Part shown: positions 1 through 7,672 of the stretch, piece by piece
Position numbering within the stretch: the first letter of the stretch is position 1
Layout of the letters: each line of letters starts with the position of its first letter
Program-made: the position numbers and the translations under genes
Assembly: GCF_042682045.1 (NCBI RefSeq)
Contig: NZ_JBHUGS010000001.1
Span: 1,116,001 to 1,180,000, forward strand
Direction: 5' to 3'
DNA length: 64,000 nt
From: Sphingomonas_R arantia
Lineage (GTDB): Bacteria > Pseudomonadota > Alphaproteobacteria > Sphingomonadales > Sphingomonadaceae
Notes under the pieces: model-generated
Database searches by the model: none
What the model saw: only the letters and a program-made list of their open reading frames with translations
Told to the model about the DNA's origin: nothing

Positions 1-280
1 CGATCGGGCCGGTGTCGCGCAGCCAGATGTCGCCGAACGGCGCGACATGGACGTCGATGCCGTCGCCCGCCAGTTCGCGCGCGGTGTCGGCGGCGGCGTC
101 ATCCGCGGCGACCAGCACGACCCGCTCGCCCCGGCCCGCGGCGTGGACCGCCTGCGCGAAGGCGACGACCTCGTCCTGCGCGGGGGCGAGATCGTCGAGC
201 CAGAGATCGGCGTGGCTGGGAAAGCCGATCCAGACGCTGTCGTGCGGGGCCCATTCGGCGGGCTGGCGATGAGCGGGCAT
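1..280 (-). CDS. agmatine deiminase family protein (N-terminal part)
   Basis: The reading frame begins with ATG at 278-280 and runs off the left edge, so only about 93 N-terminal residues are present. The visible start (PAEWAPHDSVWIGFPSHAD) and the later FGDIWLRDTGPI stretch match the agmatine deiminase / Porphyromonas-type peptidyl-arginine deiminase family. Agmatine deiminase hydrolyses agmatine to N-carbamoylputrescine and ammonia in putrescine synthesis. The residues near FGDIWLRDTGP belong to the guanidine-binding part of the active site in this family; the catalytic Cys lies outside the window. It is the last gene of a leftward run after the TonB-like gene (95-base gap). Family membership is clear; exact substrate is inferred. 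Confidence 0.85.
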   Translation of the reverse strand, partial: MPAHRQPAEWAPHDSVWIGFPSHADLWLDDLAPAQDEVVAFAQAVHAAGRGERVVLVAADDAAADTARELAGDGIDVHVAPFGDIWLRDTGPI

Positions 281-375
281 GGGCTTCCTTCGGGCGCGAT
301 TGTTCGTGGCCGCGAAATGGCGTGTGGCGCGGCGCGTGGCAAGGGCGGTCGTTGCAGGCGCGGGGGTGTCGGGCG

Positions 376-1188
376 CTACGGGATGAACTGGAACGTGACG
401 GGGATCAGGACGGGCAGGTCGACGACGGCAGCACCGCGGGTGACCGGGCGGACGCGGAACGTCCGCGACATGGCGACCGCAGCGGCCCCGAAGCCTGCGC
501 CGGCGGGTGTTTCGGCCAGCGCCTCGCATCTGTCCGGCTGACCGGAGCGGCGGACGGTGCAGGCGAGCAGGACCCGGCCGCTGAGTTTCAGGAGGCGCGC
601 CTGGGCCGGCCAGAACGGACGCATTTCAAAGTTGGTCGGGCGACGCAGCCAGATCGCGCGGCGGTAGCCCGGGCCGCGCCCGTCGCCGTTTCCATTGCCG
701 GTTCCGTCGCCCACGCCGTTGGCGGTCCCGCTGCCGGTTCCGCCCTGTCCGTTTCCCGAGACCGGCGGGCCGACGATGCCGATCGGCGGGGTCAGCGCCG
801 TGCCGAGCGTTATCGGCGGAAGCGAGAGCAAAGGCGGGATCGGAGTCGGGATCGTGCGGTCGACGGTTTCGGGGAGCGGTGCCGTCTGGACGCGTGCGGG
901 CGGCGCGTTCGCCGGGCGGGGCGCGCCCGACGACGGCGGGGATGAGCGCGACGGCTGTTTCGGCGGGGGTGGGGGCGAAGGAGGAGCAGGGGGTGGTGGC
1001 GGCGGTGGGGGCGGTTCGGCGATCAGCTCGACGATGGTCGGGGTCGTGGAGTCCGAGGCGGCTGGGCTCTCAAAGCGGTGCTGGAGGACCAGCAGCAGGA
1101 CGGCGGCATGCAGGAGCAGCGTTGCGATCAGCGCCCACGGGTGGCCGCGGCGCCGTGCTGGTCCTGATGCTGGTGCCGCGGCCGCCAT
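376..1188 (-). CDS. TonB-like energy transducer protein
   Basis: 270-residue protein using ATG at 1186-1188; the open frame continues upstream but that extension has no family features. Order: a basic N-terminus, one membrane helix (about residues 16-35, WALIATLLLHAAVLLLVLQ), a run of nine prolines and a long Pro/Ser-rich periplasmic linker (about 55-110), a Gly-rich stretch, then a C-terminal domain with a conserved Cys pair (LACTVRRSG... RCEAL) and a final beta-strand resembling the TonB C-terminal fold. Such proteins transmit proton-motive force from ExbB/ExbD to outer-membrane receptors. No exbB/exbD lies nearby, so the receptor it serves is unknown; it could instead be a TonB-domain protein of another role. 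Confidence 0.7.
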   Translation of the reverse strand: MAAAAPASGPARRRGHPWALIATLLLHAAVLLLVLQHRFESPAASDSTTPTIVELIAEPPPPPPPPPAPPSPPPPPKQPSRSSPPSSGAPRPANAPPARVQTAPLPETVDRTIPTPIPPLLSLPPITLGTALTPPIGIVGPPVSGNGQGGTGSGTANGVGDGTGNGNGDGRGPGYRRAIWLRRPTNFEMRPFWPAQARLLKLSGRVLLACTVRRSGQPDRCEALAETPAGAGFGAAAVAMSRTFRVRPVTRGAAVVDLPVLIPVTFQFIP

Positions 1189-1333
1189 GACCGGATGGTA
1201 ACGCGGTTCCGGGGGGATGGGAAACGCGGATCCTGGTGCTGTTCCATGGGTTTGGTCGCGATGGTGGGTGGGGGCTGTCCTGGGCTTGGCGGTGTCGTTT
1301 TGTGGGTTGGGTGACTGGGTTCCCGGTTTCCGG

Positions 1334-1359
1334 TTGCGGCTTGCGGCTTGCGGCTTGCG
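1334..1359. repeat. heptamer tandem repeat (TTGCGGC)x3.7
   Basis: Three full copies of TTGCGGC in a row (1334-1354) followed by a partial TTGCG. It is in non-coding DNA downstream of rpsD, so copy-number change would not alter a protein. Could serve as a strain-typing locus. Confidence 0.8.
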
Positions 1360-1492
1360 ACGGGGGACTGGTGACGTCGTGCTTCGCGAGGATCGGGGTG
1401 TTTGTGGTGCTGTTGTCCCCACCCCCAACCCTCTCGCCTGAAGGGGAGTGGGCTTCCGGAGCTCATGTGGCGTTGGGGTGGCGGACATGGAA

Positions 1493-1520
1493 AAGGCGGC
1501 CCCATTGCTGGGACCGCCTT
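1493..1520 (-). terminator. Rho-independent terminator (minus strand)
   Basis: Read leftward: a hairpin with arms AAGGCGG and CCGCCTT extended by a CCC/GGG pair across one unpaired base, closed by a short loop, and followed on the minus strand by a TTTT run. It lies about 110 bases past the rpsD stop and would end rpsD transcription before the TonB-like gene. Confidence 0.65.
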
Positions 1521-1605
1521 GTCTGGCGTTCGGTCGGTAGAGCGCCGTGGCAGAGCCACGTCGTCGGTCGGCGCTTTGGGGCGCCGCCGGCCGAGCCGCT
1601 TTGCT

Positions 1606-1626
1606 CGCCGTAGCTTCGCTACGGCG
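1606..1626. repeat. perfect 9-bp hairpin next to rpsD stop
   Basis: CGCCGTAGC, loop TTC, GCTACGGCG. It sits 5 bases after the rpsD stop codon. There is no T-run, so it is more likely an mRNA 3'-end stabiliser or a small REP-type element than a full terminator. Confidence 0.6.
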
Positions 1627-1631
1627 TCGCG

Positions 1632-2246
1632 TCAGCGGCTGTAGAACTCGACGACCAGGTTCGGCTCCATCTTCACCGGGTAGGGCACTTCATCGAGCGT
1701 CGGGACGCGGATGTAGGTGACCTTCGTCGTGCCGTCGGGCGTGACGTAGTCGGGGATGTCGCGCTCGGACAGGCCCTGGGCTTCCATGACGAGCGTCATT
1801 TCCTGCGCCTTGCTGCCCAGCGAGATTTCGTCGCCCGGGTTCACGCGGCGCGATGCGATGTTGCACTTCACGCCGTTGACGCGGATGTGGCCGTGGTTGA
1901 CGATCTGGCGTGCCGCGAAGATCGTCGGCGCGAACTTGGCGCGGTAGACGACCATGTCGAGGCGACGCTCGAGCAGGCCGATGAGGTTCTGCGACGTATC
2001 GCCCTTCATCTTGGCGGCGTCGGTGTAGGAGCGCTTGAACTGCTTCTCCGTCACTTCGCCGTAATAGCCCTTGAGCTTCTGCTTGGCCTTCAGCTGGATA
2101 CCGTAGTCCGACACCTTGGACTTGCGGCGCTGGCCGTGCTGGCCGGGACCGTATTCGCGCTTGTTGACCGGCGACTTCGGACGGCCCCAGATGTTCTCGC
2201 CCATGCGGCGATCGATCTTGTACTTGGCGCTATGGCGCTTCGACAT
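1632..2246 (-). CDS. rpsD: 30S ribosomal protein S4
   Basis: 204 residues, the normal length of bacterial S4. The N-terminal segment (SKRHSAKYKIDRRMGENIWGR) and the S4 RNA-binding domain around residues 93-155 (RRLDMVVYRAKFAPT, NHGHIRVNGVKCNI) are textbook. S4 binds 16S rRNA directly, nucleates assembly of the 30S body and contributes to decoding fidelity. As in many Alphaproteobacteria it is a stand-alone gene and not part of the alpha operon. A promoter candidate lies at 2372-2400, leaving a leader of about 120 bases. Confidence 0.98.
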   Translation of the reverse strand: MSKRHSAKYKIDRRMGENIWGRPKSPVNKREYGPGQHGQRRKSKVSDYGIQLKAKQKLKGYYGEVTEKQFKRSYTDAAKMKGDTSQNLIGLLERRLDMVVYRAKFAPTIFAARQIVNHGHIRVNGVKCNIASRRVNPGDEISLGSKAQEMTLVMEAQGLSERDIPDYVTPDGTTKVTYIRVPTLDEVPYPVKMEPNLVVEFYSR

Positions 2247-2371
2247 GCTGTCGATCCTTCAATTGCGTGTGACATTGCTGTCGGAATGTCCCGGAACCGC
2301 GCTGCTGGTCTGTCAGGGACAGGGGCAGGGCCGCCGCTTCACCGGGGTGCGGAGCCAATTGCGAAGGCGGG

Positions 2372-2400
2372 CCTATGGCCGAAAGGGCCGTGCGGGTCAA
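2372..2400 (-). promoter_or_regulatory. sigma-70-like promoter candidate for rpsD
   Basis: On the minus strand TTGACC (2395-2400) and CATAGG (2372-2377) are separated by exactly 17 bases. The -35 is near consensus, the -10 weak. It sits in the divergent gap between rpsD and the chorismate mutase gene. Confidence 0.45.
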
Positions 2401-2451
2401 GCGGGCGGCGGAACTGGACCTTCGGTACGGTGGCCGGGTAGGGTCCGCGCT

Positions 2452-2772
2452 ATGACCGATCCGATCCTTCCGCCCCCCATCCTTCCGCCCGAAGAGTGCA
2501 GCACGATGGCGGAGGTGCGGCGCGGCGTCGACGCGCTGGACCTCGTGTTGGTCGAAATGCTCAGCGTGCGGTTCGGCTATATGCGCGCGGCGGCGCGGAT
2601 CAAGCCGGAGCGCGGGCAGGTGCGCGACGAGGCGCGTAAGGCGGCGGTGATCGCGCAGGCTGTGGCGCATGCCGAGGCTGTTGGGGCGCCTGCGGAGGTT
2701 GTGGGCGCGTTGTGGGAGCAGTTGGTGGAGGCTTCGATCGGGTATGAGCTGGCGCGGTTTGATGCGCGGTAG
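2452..2772 (+). CDS. chorismate mutase (AroQ type)
   Basis: 106 residues from ATG at 2452. After a short Pro-rich lead the chain is an all-helical AroQ-class chorismate mutase: RRGVDALDLVLVEMLSVRFGYMRAAARIK supplies the N-terminal helix with the conserved Arg residues and Lys, and the C-terminal helix holds LWEQLVEASIGYELARF. The enzyme converts chorismate to prephenate, the branch point to phenylalanine and tyrosine. It resembles the short single-domain mutases of the pyochelin-synthesis (PchB) type, but no siderophore genes are near. Divergent from rpsD; a large palindrome follows 20 bases after the stop. Confidence 0.85.
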   Translation: MTDPILPPPILPPEECSTMAEVRRGVDALDLVLVEMLSVRFGYMRAAARIKPERGQVRDEARKAAVIAQAVAHAEAVGAPAEVVGALWEQLVEASIGYELARFDAR

Positions 2773-2792
2773 GCTTTAATCCCGGGCCTGAT

Positions 2793-2854
2793 CCGTTTGG
2801 TTCGAGCCTGTCGAGAACTCAGCGCGGAGTTCTCGACAGGCTCGAACCAAACGG
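2793..2854. repeat. palindromic repeat family A, complete copy
   Basis: A perfect 28-bp inverted repeat (arms 2793-2820 and 2827-2854; core TTCGAGCCTGTCGAGAAC) around a 6-base centre. It lies between the convergent chorismate mutase and GIY-YIG/trmJ genes and could also end transcription from both sides. Other copies in the window: 3644-3708, 3747-3772 (half), 4114-4140 (half), 4670-4735, 18301-18364, 34485-34503 (truncated), 37441-37504. Confidence 0.95.
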
Positions 2855-2888
2855 GTTGGGGGCGGGGTTTGAAGCGGCGGAAGCAGTT

Positions 2889-4088
2889 TTAGTCGCTCCC
2901 ACCCAGCTTCCGCTCGATCGACCTGAGCACGCCGCGGAGGGTGCGAACCTCGCCGGCGGTCCAGCCGGGGCGGGTGAGGATGCCGCGGAGCTGGCGGCGG
3001 TCGACGGGGGCGCGTTCGGGCGGGAAATAGTGGCCGGTCGAGACAAGGATACGGTCGAGATGGCCGATCATGCCGTCCAGTTCGTCCTGCAGCGCGGGCG
3101 GATAGGGTTCGACCAGCGTGGGTTGCGACAGGGCGACGCCCTTCGACCATTCGTATGCGACCAGGATGACCGCCTGCGCCAGGTTGAGCGAGCCGAATTG
3201 CGGGTTGATCGGCACGGTGATGATCGTGCGCGCGACCGCGACGTCGTCGGTTTCGAGTCCCGAGCGTTCGGGGCCGAACAGGATCGCAGCGCGGCCGGGG
3301 GCGGCGTGGATCTCGGTCGCGGCTTGTTCGGGCGTGACGACGGGTTTCGCCACGCCGCGCTTGCGGACGGTGGTCGCGTAGACATGCGCGCAGTCGGCGG
3401 TGGCCTCGGCCAGCGTGGCGTAGACTTTGGCGTCGGCGAGCACGCGGTCCGCGCCCGATGCGGCGGCGGTGGCGGCGGGGTTGGGCCAACCGTCGCGCGG
3501 TTCGACGAGGCGCAGTTCGGTGAGCCCGAAGTTCAGCATGGCGCGCGCGGCCTTGCCGATGTTTTCGCCGAGTTGCGGGCGGACTAGGATGATGACGGGG
3601 GGTGGGGCGGTGTTTTCGTCTCGCGCCGAAGATTCAAACCCATCCCGTTTGGTTCGAGCCTGTCGAGAACTCTGCGCTTCGTTCTCGACAGGCTCGAGCT
3701 GAACGGGGGAGGGGTAGGGCTGAGGGGGCTTGGAAAGGGAAGAAGGGTTCTCGACAGGCTCGAACCGAACGGAGGGGGGTGTGGTCTCGGCTTCTTCAGG
3801 GCGCTGTGGCGTCGCTGACTTTGCGGCATTCGCTACCGCCGCCCAGTTTCCCTGGAACAGGGCTTCCTTCTTCTTGCGTGACCAGTCCTTGATCTGGCTT
3901 TCGCGTTCCAGCGCCTCGATCCGGGTCGGGAAATATTCGGACCACATCAGTGTGACCGGGCGGCGGTCGTGTGTGTAGCCGGGGAAGGTGCCGGCGTCGT
4001 GCTGCGCGATGCGGCGTTCGAGGTCGTCCGTGTGGCCGGTATAGTAGGTCCCGTCGGCGCAGCGGAGGATGTAGGTCCAGAATGTCAT
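2889..4088 (-). CDS. fusion of GIY-YIG nuclease-like domain and tRNA methyltransferase TrmJ
   Basis: One uninterrupted 399-residue frame from ATG at 4086-4088. Residues about 1-80 are a GIY-YIG domain (MTFWTYILRCADGTYYTGHT, with Arg and Glu further on). Residues about 165-399 are a SPOUT-class TrmJ (PPVIILVRPQLGENIGKAARA, ILFGPERSGLETDDV, INPQFGSLNLAQAV), which 2'-O-methylates nucleotide 32 of tRNA anticodon loops with S-adenosylmethionine. The linker (about 103-155) is translated palindromic repeat DNA (RFEPVEN, QLEPVEN, SSRQARTKR). I read the linker codon by codon and found no in-frame ATG, GTG or TTG before the TrmJ domain, so TrmJ seems to be made only as a fusion. In related bacteria these are separate genes. 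Follows nrdR on the same strand. Confidence 0.85.
   Translation of the reverse strand: MTFWTYILRCADGTYYTGHTDDLERRIAQHDAGTFPGYTHDRRPVTLMWSEYFPTRIEALERESQIKDWSRKKKEALFQGNWAAVANAAKSATPQRPEEAETTPPSVRFEPVENPSSLSKPPQPYPSPVQLEPVENEAQSSRQARTKRDGFESSARDENTAPPPVIILVRPQLGENIGKAARAMLNFGLTELRLVEPRDGWPNPAATAAASGADRVLADAKVYATLAEATADCAHVYATTVRKRGVAKPVVTPEQAATEIHAAPGRAAILFGPERSGLETDDVAVARTIITVPINPQFGSLNLAQAVILVAYEWSKGVALSQPTLVEPYPPALQDELDGMIGHLDRILVSTGHYFPPERAPVDRRQLRGILTRPGWTAGEVRTLRGVLRSIERKLGGSD
3644..3708. repeat. palindromic repeat family A inside a coding region
   Basis: Nearly complete copy with both arms and a degenerate centre, read in frame as part of the linker in the GIY-YIG/TrmJ fusion protein. 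Its right arm has diverged (CTCGAGCTGAACGG) from the usual CTCGAACCAAACGG. Confidence 0.9.
3747..3772. repeat. palindromic repeat family A, half copy, inside a coding region
   Basis: Only the right arm (GTTCTCGACAGGCTCGAACC then GAACGG) is present, again in frame within the fusion-gene linker where it encodes SVRFEPVEN. Confidence 0.85.
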
Positions 4089-4113
4089 GCGTCGGTCTTT
4101 GCGACGCGGGCGG

Positions 4114-4140
4114 GTTCTCGACAAGCTCGAACCGAACGGG
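4114..4140. repeat. palindromic repeat family A, half copy
   Basis: Right arm only, with one change (GACAAGCTCGAACC). It lies between nrdR and the start of the fusion gene, so the GIY-YIG segment is bounded on both sides by family A sequence. Confidence 0.85.
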
Positions 4141-4178
4141 GGTGGGCGTTGCGTGCCGATCGGCTGGTGGGTTTGGCC

Positions 4179-4640
4179 CTACTCCTCCACCGCCTCCGCA
4201 ACACTGCCGACGAAGTCGCGGAAGTCCTGGGCTTCGGTGAAGTCCTTGTAGACGCTGGCGAAGCGGATGTAGGCGACGGTGTCGAGCGCGCGGAGGCCGT
4301 CCATGAGCATTTCGCCGATGCGGGTGGCCTTGACCTCGTTTTCGCCGGAGGTCTCTAACTGGCGCTGGATGCCGGAGACCATGCGTTCGAGGCGGGCGGG
4401 GTCGATCGGGCGCTTGCGGCAGGCGATCGCGACGGAGCGTTCGAGCTTGGAACGGTCGAAGGGCTGGCGGTCGCCGTCCTTCTTGATGACGACGAGGTCG
4501 CGGAGCTGGACGCGTTCGAAGGTGGTGAAGCGTGCGCCGCACCCTTCGCACTGGCGGCGGCGGCGGATCGAGGCGCCGTCCTCGGTGGGGCGGCTGTCCT
4601 TTACCTGGGTGTCGTCATGGGCACAGAAGGGGCAGCGCAT
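4179..4640 (-). CDS. nrdR: transcriptional repressor NrdR
   Basis: 153 residues from ATG at 4638-4640, chosen because the family always begins MRCPFC. A zinc ribbon (CPFC near residue 3, CEGCGARF near 31) is followed by an ATP-cone (residues about 49-139, VIKKDGDRQPFDRSKLERSV). NrdR senses ATP/dATP and represses ribonucleotide reductase operons through NrdR boxes. It sits downstream of rpiB-glyA, a conserved alphaproteobacterial arrangement, though a family A palindrome has been placed between glyA and nrdR and may uncouple their expression. Confidence 0.97.
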   Translation of the reverse strand: MRCPFCAHDDTQVKDSRPTEDGASIRRRRQCEGCGARFTTFERVQLRDLVVIKKDGDRQPFDRSKLERSVAIACRKRPIDPARLERMVSGIQRQLETSGENEVKATRIGEMLMDGLRALDTVAYIRFASVYKDFTEAQDFRDFVGSVAEAVEE

Positions 4641-4669
4641 TCCCGGACTCCGTTCGGTTCGGGCCAAAA

Positions 4670-4735
4670 CCCCGTTTGGTTCGAGCCTGTCGAGAACTCG
4701 GCGCAGGGTTCTCGACAGGCTCGAACCGAGCGGGG
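4670..4735. repeat. palindromic repeat family A, complete copy
   Basis: Long inverted repeat between glyA and nrdR (both leftward), arms separated by a short GC-rich centre. Forms a strong hairpin in the intercistronic RNA and may cause termination or mark an mRNA processing site. Confidence 0.92.
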
Positions 4736-4768
4736 TTTGGGGGCGGCGGTCCGGTTCGAGCCGGCCGA

Positions 4769-6082
4769 TCAGAGCTCCGGGTAGATCGGGAAGCGGTCGC
4801 AGAGTGCTTCGACGCGGCGCTTCACGTCGGCTTCGACGGTGGGGTCGCCATGTTCGCCGTGCTTGGACAACGCGTCGAGGACGTCGGCGATCATGTCGGC
4901 GATCTCGCGGAATTCGGCGGGGCCGAAGCCGCGGGTGGTGCCGGCAGGGGTGCCGACGCGGATGCCGGACGTCTTGACCGGGGGGAGCGGATCGAACGGA
5001 ATGCCGTTCTTGTTGCAGGTGATGCCCGCACGCTCGAGCGCCTCGTCCGCGTCGCGGCCGGTGACGCCGAGTGGGCGCAGGTCAACGAGCGCGAGATGCG
5101 TGTCGGTGCCGCCGGCGACCAGATCGGCGCCGCGTTCCTTCAGGCGGGCGGCAAGTACCTTGGCGTTTTCGACGACGGCGCGGCTGTAGGCGCGGAATTC
5201 GGGGGTCAGCGCCTCACCGAACGCCACGGCCTTTGCGGCGATGACGTGCATCAGTGGGCCGCCCTGGAGGCCGGGGAACACCGCGCTGTTGATCTTCTTG
5301 GCGATCGCCTCGTCATCAGTCATCACCATGCCGCCGCGCGGGCCGCGCAGCGTCTTGTGCGTGGTGGTGGTGACGACATGTGCGTGGCCGAACGGCGTTG
5401 GGTGGACGCCGGCCGCGACCAGCCCGGCGAAGTGCGCCATGTCGACAAGGAAGATCGCGCCGACCTGATCCGCGATGGCGCGGAAGCGTGCGAAATCGAT
5501 GATCCGCGGATAGGCGGAGCCGCCGGCGATGATGAGCCGCGGCTTGTGTTCGTGGGCAAGCGCCTCGACCTGGTCATAGTCGATCAGCTGCGTGTCCTGA
5601 CGGACGCCGTACTGGATCGCGTTGAACCACTTGCCCGACATCGCGGCGCGTGCGCCGTGGGTGAGGTGGCCGCCGGCGTCGAGCGACATGCCAAGGATCG
5701 TTTCGCCGGGCTTGACCAGCGCAAGCATGACGGCGCCGTTCGCCTGCGCGCCCGAATGCGGCTGGACGTTGACGAAGCCGCAGCCGAACAGCTGCTTGGC
5801 ACGGTCGATCGCGAGCTGTTCGACGATGTCGGACGGTGCGCAGCCCTGATAGTAGCGCTTGCCGGGATACCCTTCCGCATATTTGTTGGTGAAGACCGAG
5901 CCCTGCGCCTGCATCACCGCGGCGGACACGATGTTTTCGGACGCGATCAGCTCGATCTGCTTGCGTTCGCGGGTGAGTTCCTGCGTGATTCCGGCGAACA
6001 CGGCCGGATCGCTTTCGGCCAGGCCGCGGGTGAAGAAGCCTTCGGGACGGATGTCGTCGACGGGAAGGGGCTGGGTGCTCAT
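4769..6082 (-). CDS. glyA: serine hydroxymethyltransferase
   Basis: 437 residues, normal length. Pyridoxal-phosphate enzyme that interconverts serine and glycine while charging tetrahydrofolate, the main cytosolic source of one-carbon units. Visible motifs: ELIASENIVS near residue 40, YAEGYPGKRYYQGC, HSGAQAN, and VVTTTTHKTLRGPRGG with the cofactor-binding Lys. Its ATG overlaps the rpiB stop by four bases (ATGA at 6079-6082), so the two are co-translated. Confidence 0.98.
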   Translation of the reverse strand: MSTQPLPVDDIRPEGFFTRGLAESDPAVFAGITQELTRERKQIELIASENIVSAAVMQAQGSVFTNKYAEGYPGKRYYQGCAPSDIVEQLAIDRAKQLFGCGFVNVQPHSGAQANGAVMLALVKPGETILGMSLDAGGHLTHGARAAMSGKWFNAIQYGVRQDTQLIDYDQVEALAHEHKPRLIIAGGSAYPRIIDFARFRAIADQVGAIFLVDMAHFAGLVAAGVHPTPFGHAHVVTTTTHKTLRGPRGGMVMTDDEAIAKKINSAVFPGLQGGPLMHVIAAKAVAFGEALTPEFRAYSRAVVENAKVLAARLKERGADLVAGGTDTHLALVDLRPLGVTGRDADEALERAGITCNKNGIPFDPLPPVKTSGIRVGTPAGTTRGFGPAEFREIADMIADVLDALSKHGEHGDPTVEADVKRRVEALCDRFPIYPEL

Positions 6083-6549
6083 ACGGGGTCCTTCGCGCGG
6101 TGGGGCGTGGAGAGTTTGGCGATACGGTCGCTGTGGCGGCCGCCGTCGAACGGGGTGTCGAGGAAGACGGTGACGCAGTCGCGCGCGGTGTCGATGCCGA
6201 TCAGCCGCGCGCCGAGCGCGATGACGTTGGCGTCGTTATGCTGCCGCGACAGCCGGGCGGAGAGCGCGTCGGAGACGAGCGCGCAGCGCATGTCCGGATG
6301 ACGGTTGACCGCGATCGAGATGCCGATGCCGGAGCCGCAGATCGCGACGCCGAAGTCGGCGCGATCGTCCGCGATGGCGGCGGCGAGTTCGTAGCCATAA
6401 TCGGGATAGTCGACGCGGGCGGCGTCGTACGGGCCAAGATCGACGACGTCGTGACCGGCATCGCGCAGGTCGATCGCCAGTGCCGCCTTCATGTCGAAGC
6501 CGGCATGGTCCGATGCGATGGCGATCCGCCGGGAACTTGTATGCAACAT
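6079..6549 (-). CDS. rpiB: ribose-5-phosphate isomerase B
   Basis: 156 residues from ATG at 6547-6549. RpiB/LacA fold with IAIASDHAGFDMK at the N-terminus and the CGSGIGISIAVNR segment holding the catalytic Cys; RQHNDANVIALGAR is the conserved phosphate-binding region. Interconverts ribose-5-phosphate and ribulose-5-phosphate in the pentose phosphate pathway. First gene of the rpiB-glyA-nrdR run; the lipoprotein gene diverges from it 100 bases away. Confidence 0.95.
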   Translation of the reverse strand: MLHTSSRRIAIASDHAGFDMKAALAIDLRDAGHDVVDLGPYDAARVDYPDYGYELAAAIADDRADFGVAICGSGIGISIAVNRHPDMRCALVSDALSARLSRQHNDANVIALGARLIGIDTARDCVTVFLDTPFDGGRHSDRIAKLSTPHRAKDPV

Positions 6550-6651
6550 CGAAATCCGTTTCGGGAACGAGTCGGGAGACAGGATAGGGTTTGCGCGCTT
6601 AGTAGAAGCGCAGGGCCGATATGGCCAGTGACCATAGGGAGGGTGGACCGA

Positions 6652-7095
6652 ATGACCGGAACCGGCGGGATGAAGGCGAGCGGTGCGGTGATGGCTGTGC
6701 TGTTGCTGGCGGCGTGCGGGGGTGGTGGGAACGGCAATACGCCGGTCGTCGCGAACGAGACGGTGGCGGAGACCGCGGCGACGAATGCGGTCGCGGCCGC
6801 ACCAGTGACCGAGACTGCGGTGTCGTTTGTCGGGACGTGGACCGGGCCGGAGGGGCTGTCGTTCGAGGTCGAGCCGGTGGCGAGTGGCGGGTTCCGGGTC
6901 CGCAATCAGGACACGTTGGACGAAAAGACGATGTTCGACGCGAGACAGGAAGGCGGGACGCTGCGTTTCGTGCGACGCGGTCAGGCGTTGGTTGCGCGGC
7001 CCGGCACAGGGGCGGAAACCGGGTTCAAATGGCTTGCCAACAAGCGCGATTGCCTGATCGTGCAGGCCGGTGTCGAAGGCTATTGCCGGGACTGA
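6652..7095 (+). CDS. small lipoprotein, unknown function
   Basis: 147 residues from ATG at 6652, preceded by a purine-rich site (GGGAGGGTGG at 6638-6647); a second in-frame ATG at 6670 is also possible. A lipobox, LLLAAC, places the lipidated Cys at residue 22 (16 from the second ATG), so the protein should be membrane anchored. After a Thr/Ala/Val-rich spacer there is a compact domain of about 80 residues (FVGTWTGPEGLSFEV...) that begins like small lipocalin/META-type beta-barrels, and a final Cys pair (RDCLIVQ, GYCRD) that could form a disulfide. I do not recognise a named family. Confidence 0.75.
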   Translation: MTGTGGMKASGAVMAVLLLAACGGGGNGNTPVVANETVAETAATNAVAAAPVTETAVSFVGTWTGPEGLSFEVEPVASGGFRVRNQDTLDEKTMFDARQEGGTLRFVRRGQALVARPGTGAETGFKWLANKRDCLIVQAGVEGYCRD

Positions 7096-7117
7096 ACCGC
7101 GTGTCCACAGGGGAAGC

Positions 7118-7672
7118 ATGACGGAGAGCATGACAGGCGGCATGACGAGCGACGACGATACCGACATGGCTGCACTCCCGACCGTGTATATGGTCGGGGA
7201 GGAGGATGCCGACGGCTGGCGGGTTGGCGGCGCGGAGCCGGTCCGGCTGGCGGTGGCGCTGGGCGTCGCGGGATTGCTACCGCAGATGGCGGCTGTGTTG
7301 GCGACCGTGCTGGGGTTGGACTGGCTGAACGCCCCGGCGATGGCGCTTGTGTACGGGGCGCTGATCCTGTCGTTCCTGGGCGGCAGCTGGTGGGGCATCG
7401 CGCTGACCCGTGCGGAGGGGCGGTGGCGGTCGATCCTGCTGCTGCTCGGCATCGGCGCGTCGCTGATCGGGTTCTGCGTCCAGGGGTTAGCGGGGGCGAG
7501 CCCGATGCGTGCGTTGCTGGTCGTGCTGGGCGCGGCGATCCTGTCGAGCTGGCTGGTCGACCGCGTGCTGGTGCGCGAGGGGATGATCGGTCGCTGGTGG
7601 GGCAGGCTGCGGCTGGTGCTGTCGATTGGACTGGGCGGGCTGACCATCCTGACCGGGGTGCTGGCGGGATAA
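7118..7672 (+). CDS. DUF3429 family membrane protein
   Basis: 184 residues from ATG at 7118, with AGGGGA just upstream. Following a polar N-terminus of about 40 residues there are five hydrophobic helices (VALGVAGLLPQMAAVLA, MALVYGALILSFLGGSWWGIAL, SILLLLGIGASLIGFCVQGLA, ALLVVLGAAILSSWLV, LVLSIGLGGLTILTGVLAG). The YGALILSFLGGSWWG segment is characteristic of DUF3429, a family without known function. Starts 22 bases after the lipoprotein stop and may be co-transcribed with it. Confidence 0.85.
   Translation: MTESMTGGMTSDDDTDMAALPTVYMVGEEDADGWRVGGAEPVRLAVALGVAGLLPQMAAVLATVLGLDWLNAPAMALVYGALILSFLGGSWWGIALTRAEGRWRSILLLLGIGASLIGFCVQGLAGASPMRALLVVLGAAILSSWLVDRVLVREGMIGRWWGRLRLVLSIGLGGLTILTGVLAG

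Larger units (their letters stand above)
1189..1631. other. 443-base gap between rpsD and the TonB-like gene
   Basis: No credible gene was found here. The stretch contains a heptamer tandem repeat (1334-1359), a copy of the CCCCACCCCCAACCC...CTGAAGGGGAG intergenic repeat at about 1416-1451, a terminator-type hairpin at 1493-1520 and a perfect 9-bp hairpin at 1606-1626 just after the rpsD stop. Most of it reads as transcription-termination and repeat DNA. Confidence 0.6.

Noticed and set aside
376..1488. A 370-residue version of the TonB-like protein starting at 1488.
   Set aside because: The first 100 residues are low-complexity Pro/Arg/Thr-rich and cover the family E repeat and terminator region. 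The ATG at 1188 is directly followed by the membrane anchor.
1535..1610. A stretch with GGTCGGTAGAGCGCC resembling a tRNA D-loop.
   Set aside because: No matching acceptor stem, anticodon arm or TTC loop could be built. The area is a hairpin-rich tail of rpsD.
2793..4735. Regularly spaced repeats that could have been a CRISPR array.
   Set aside because: The repeats are long palindromes at irregular distances, with no uniform spacers and no cas genes.
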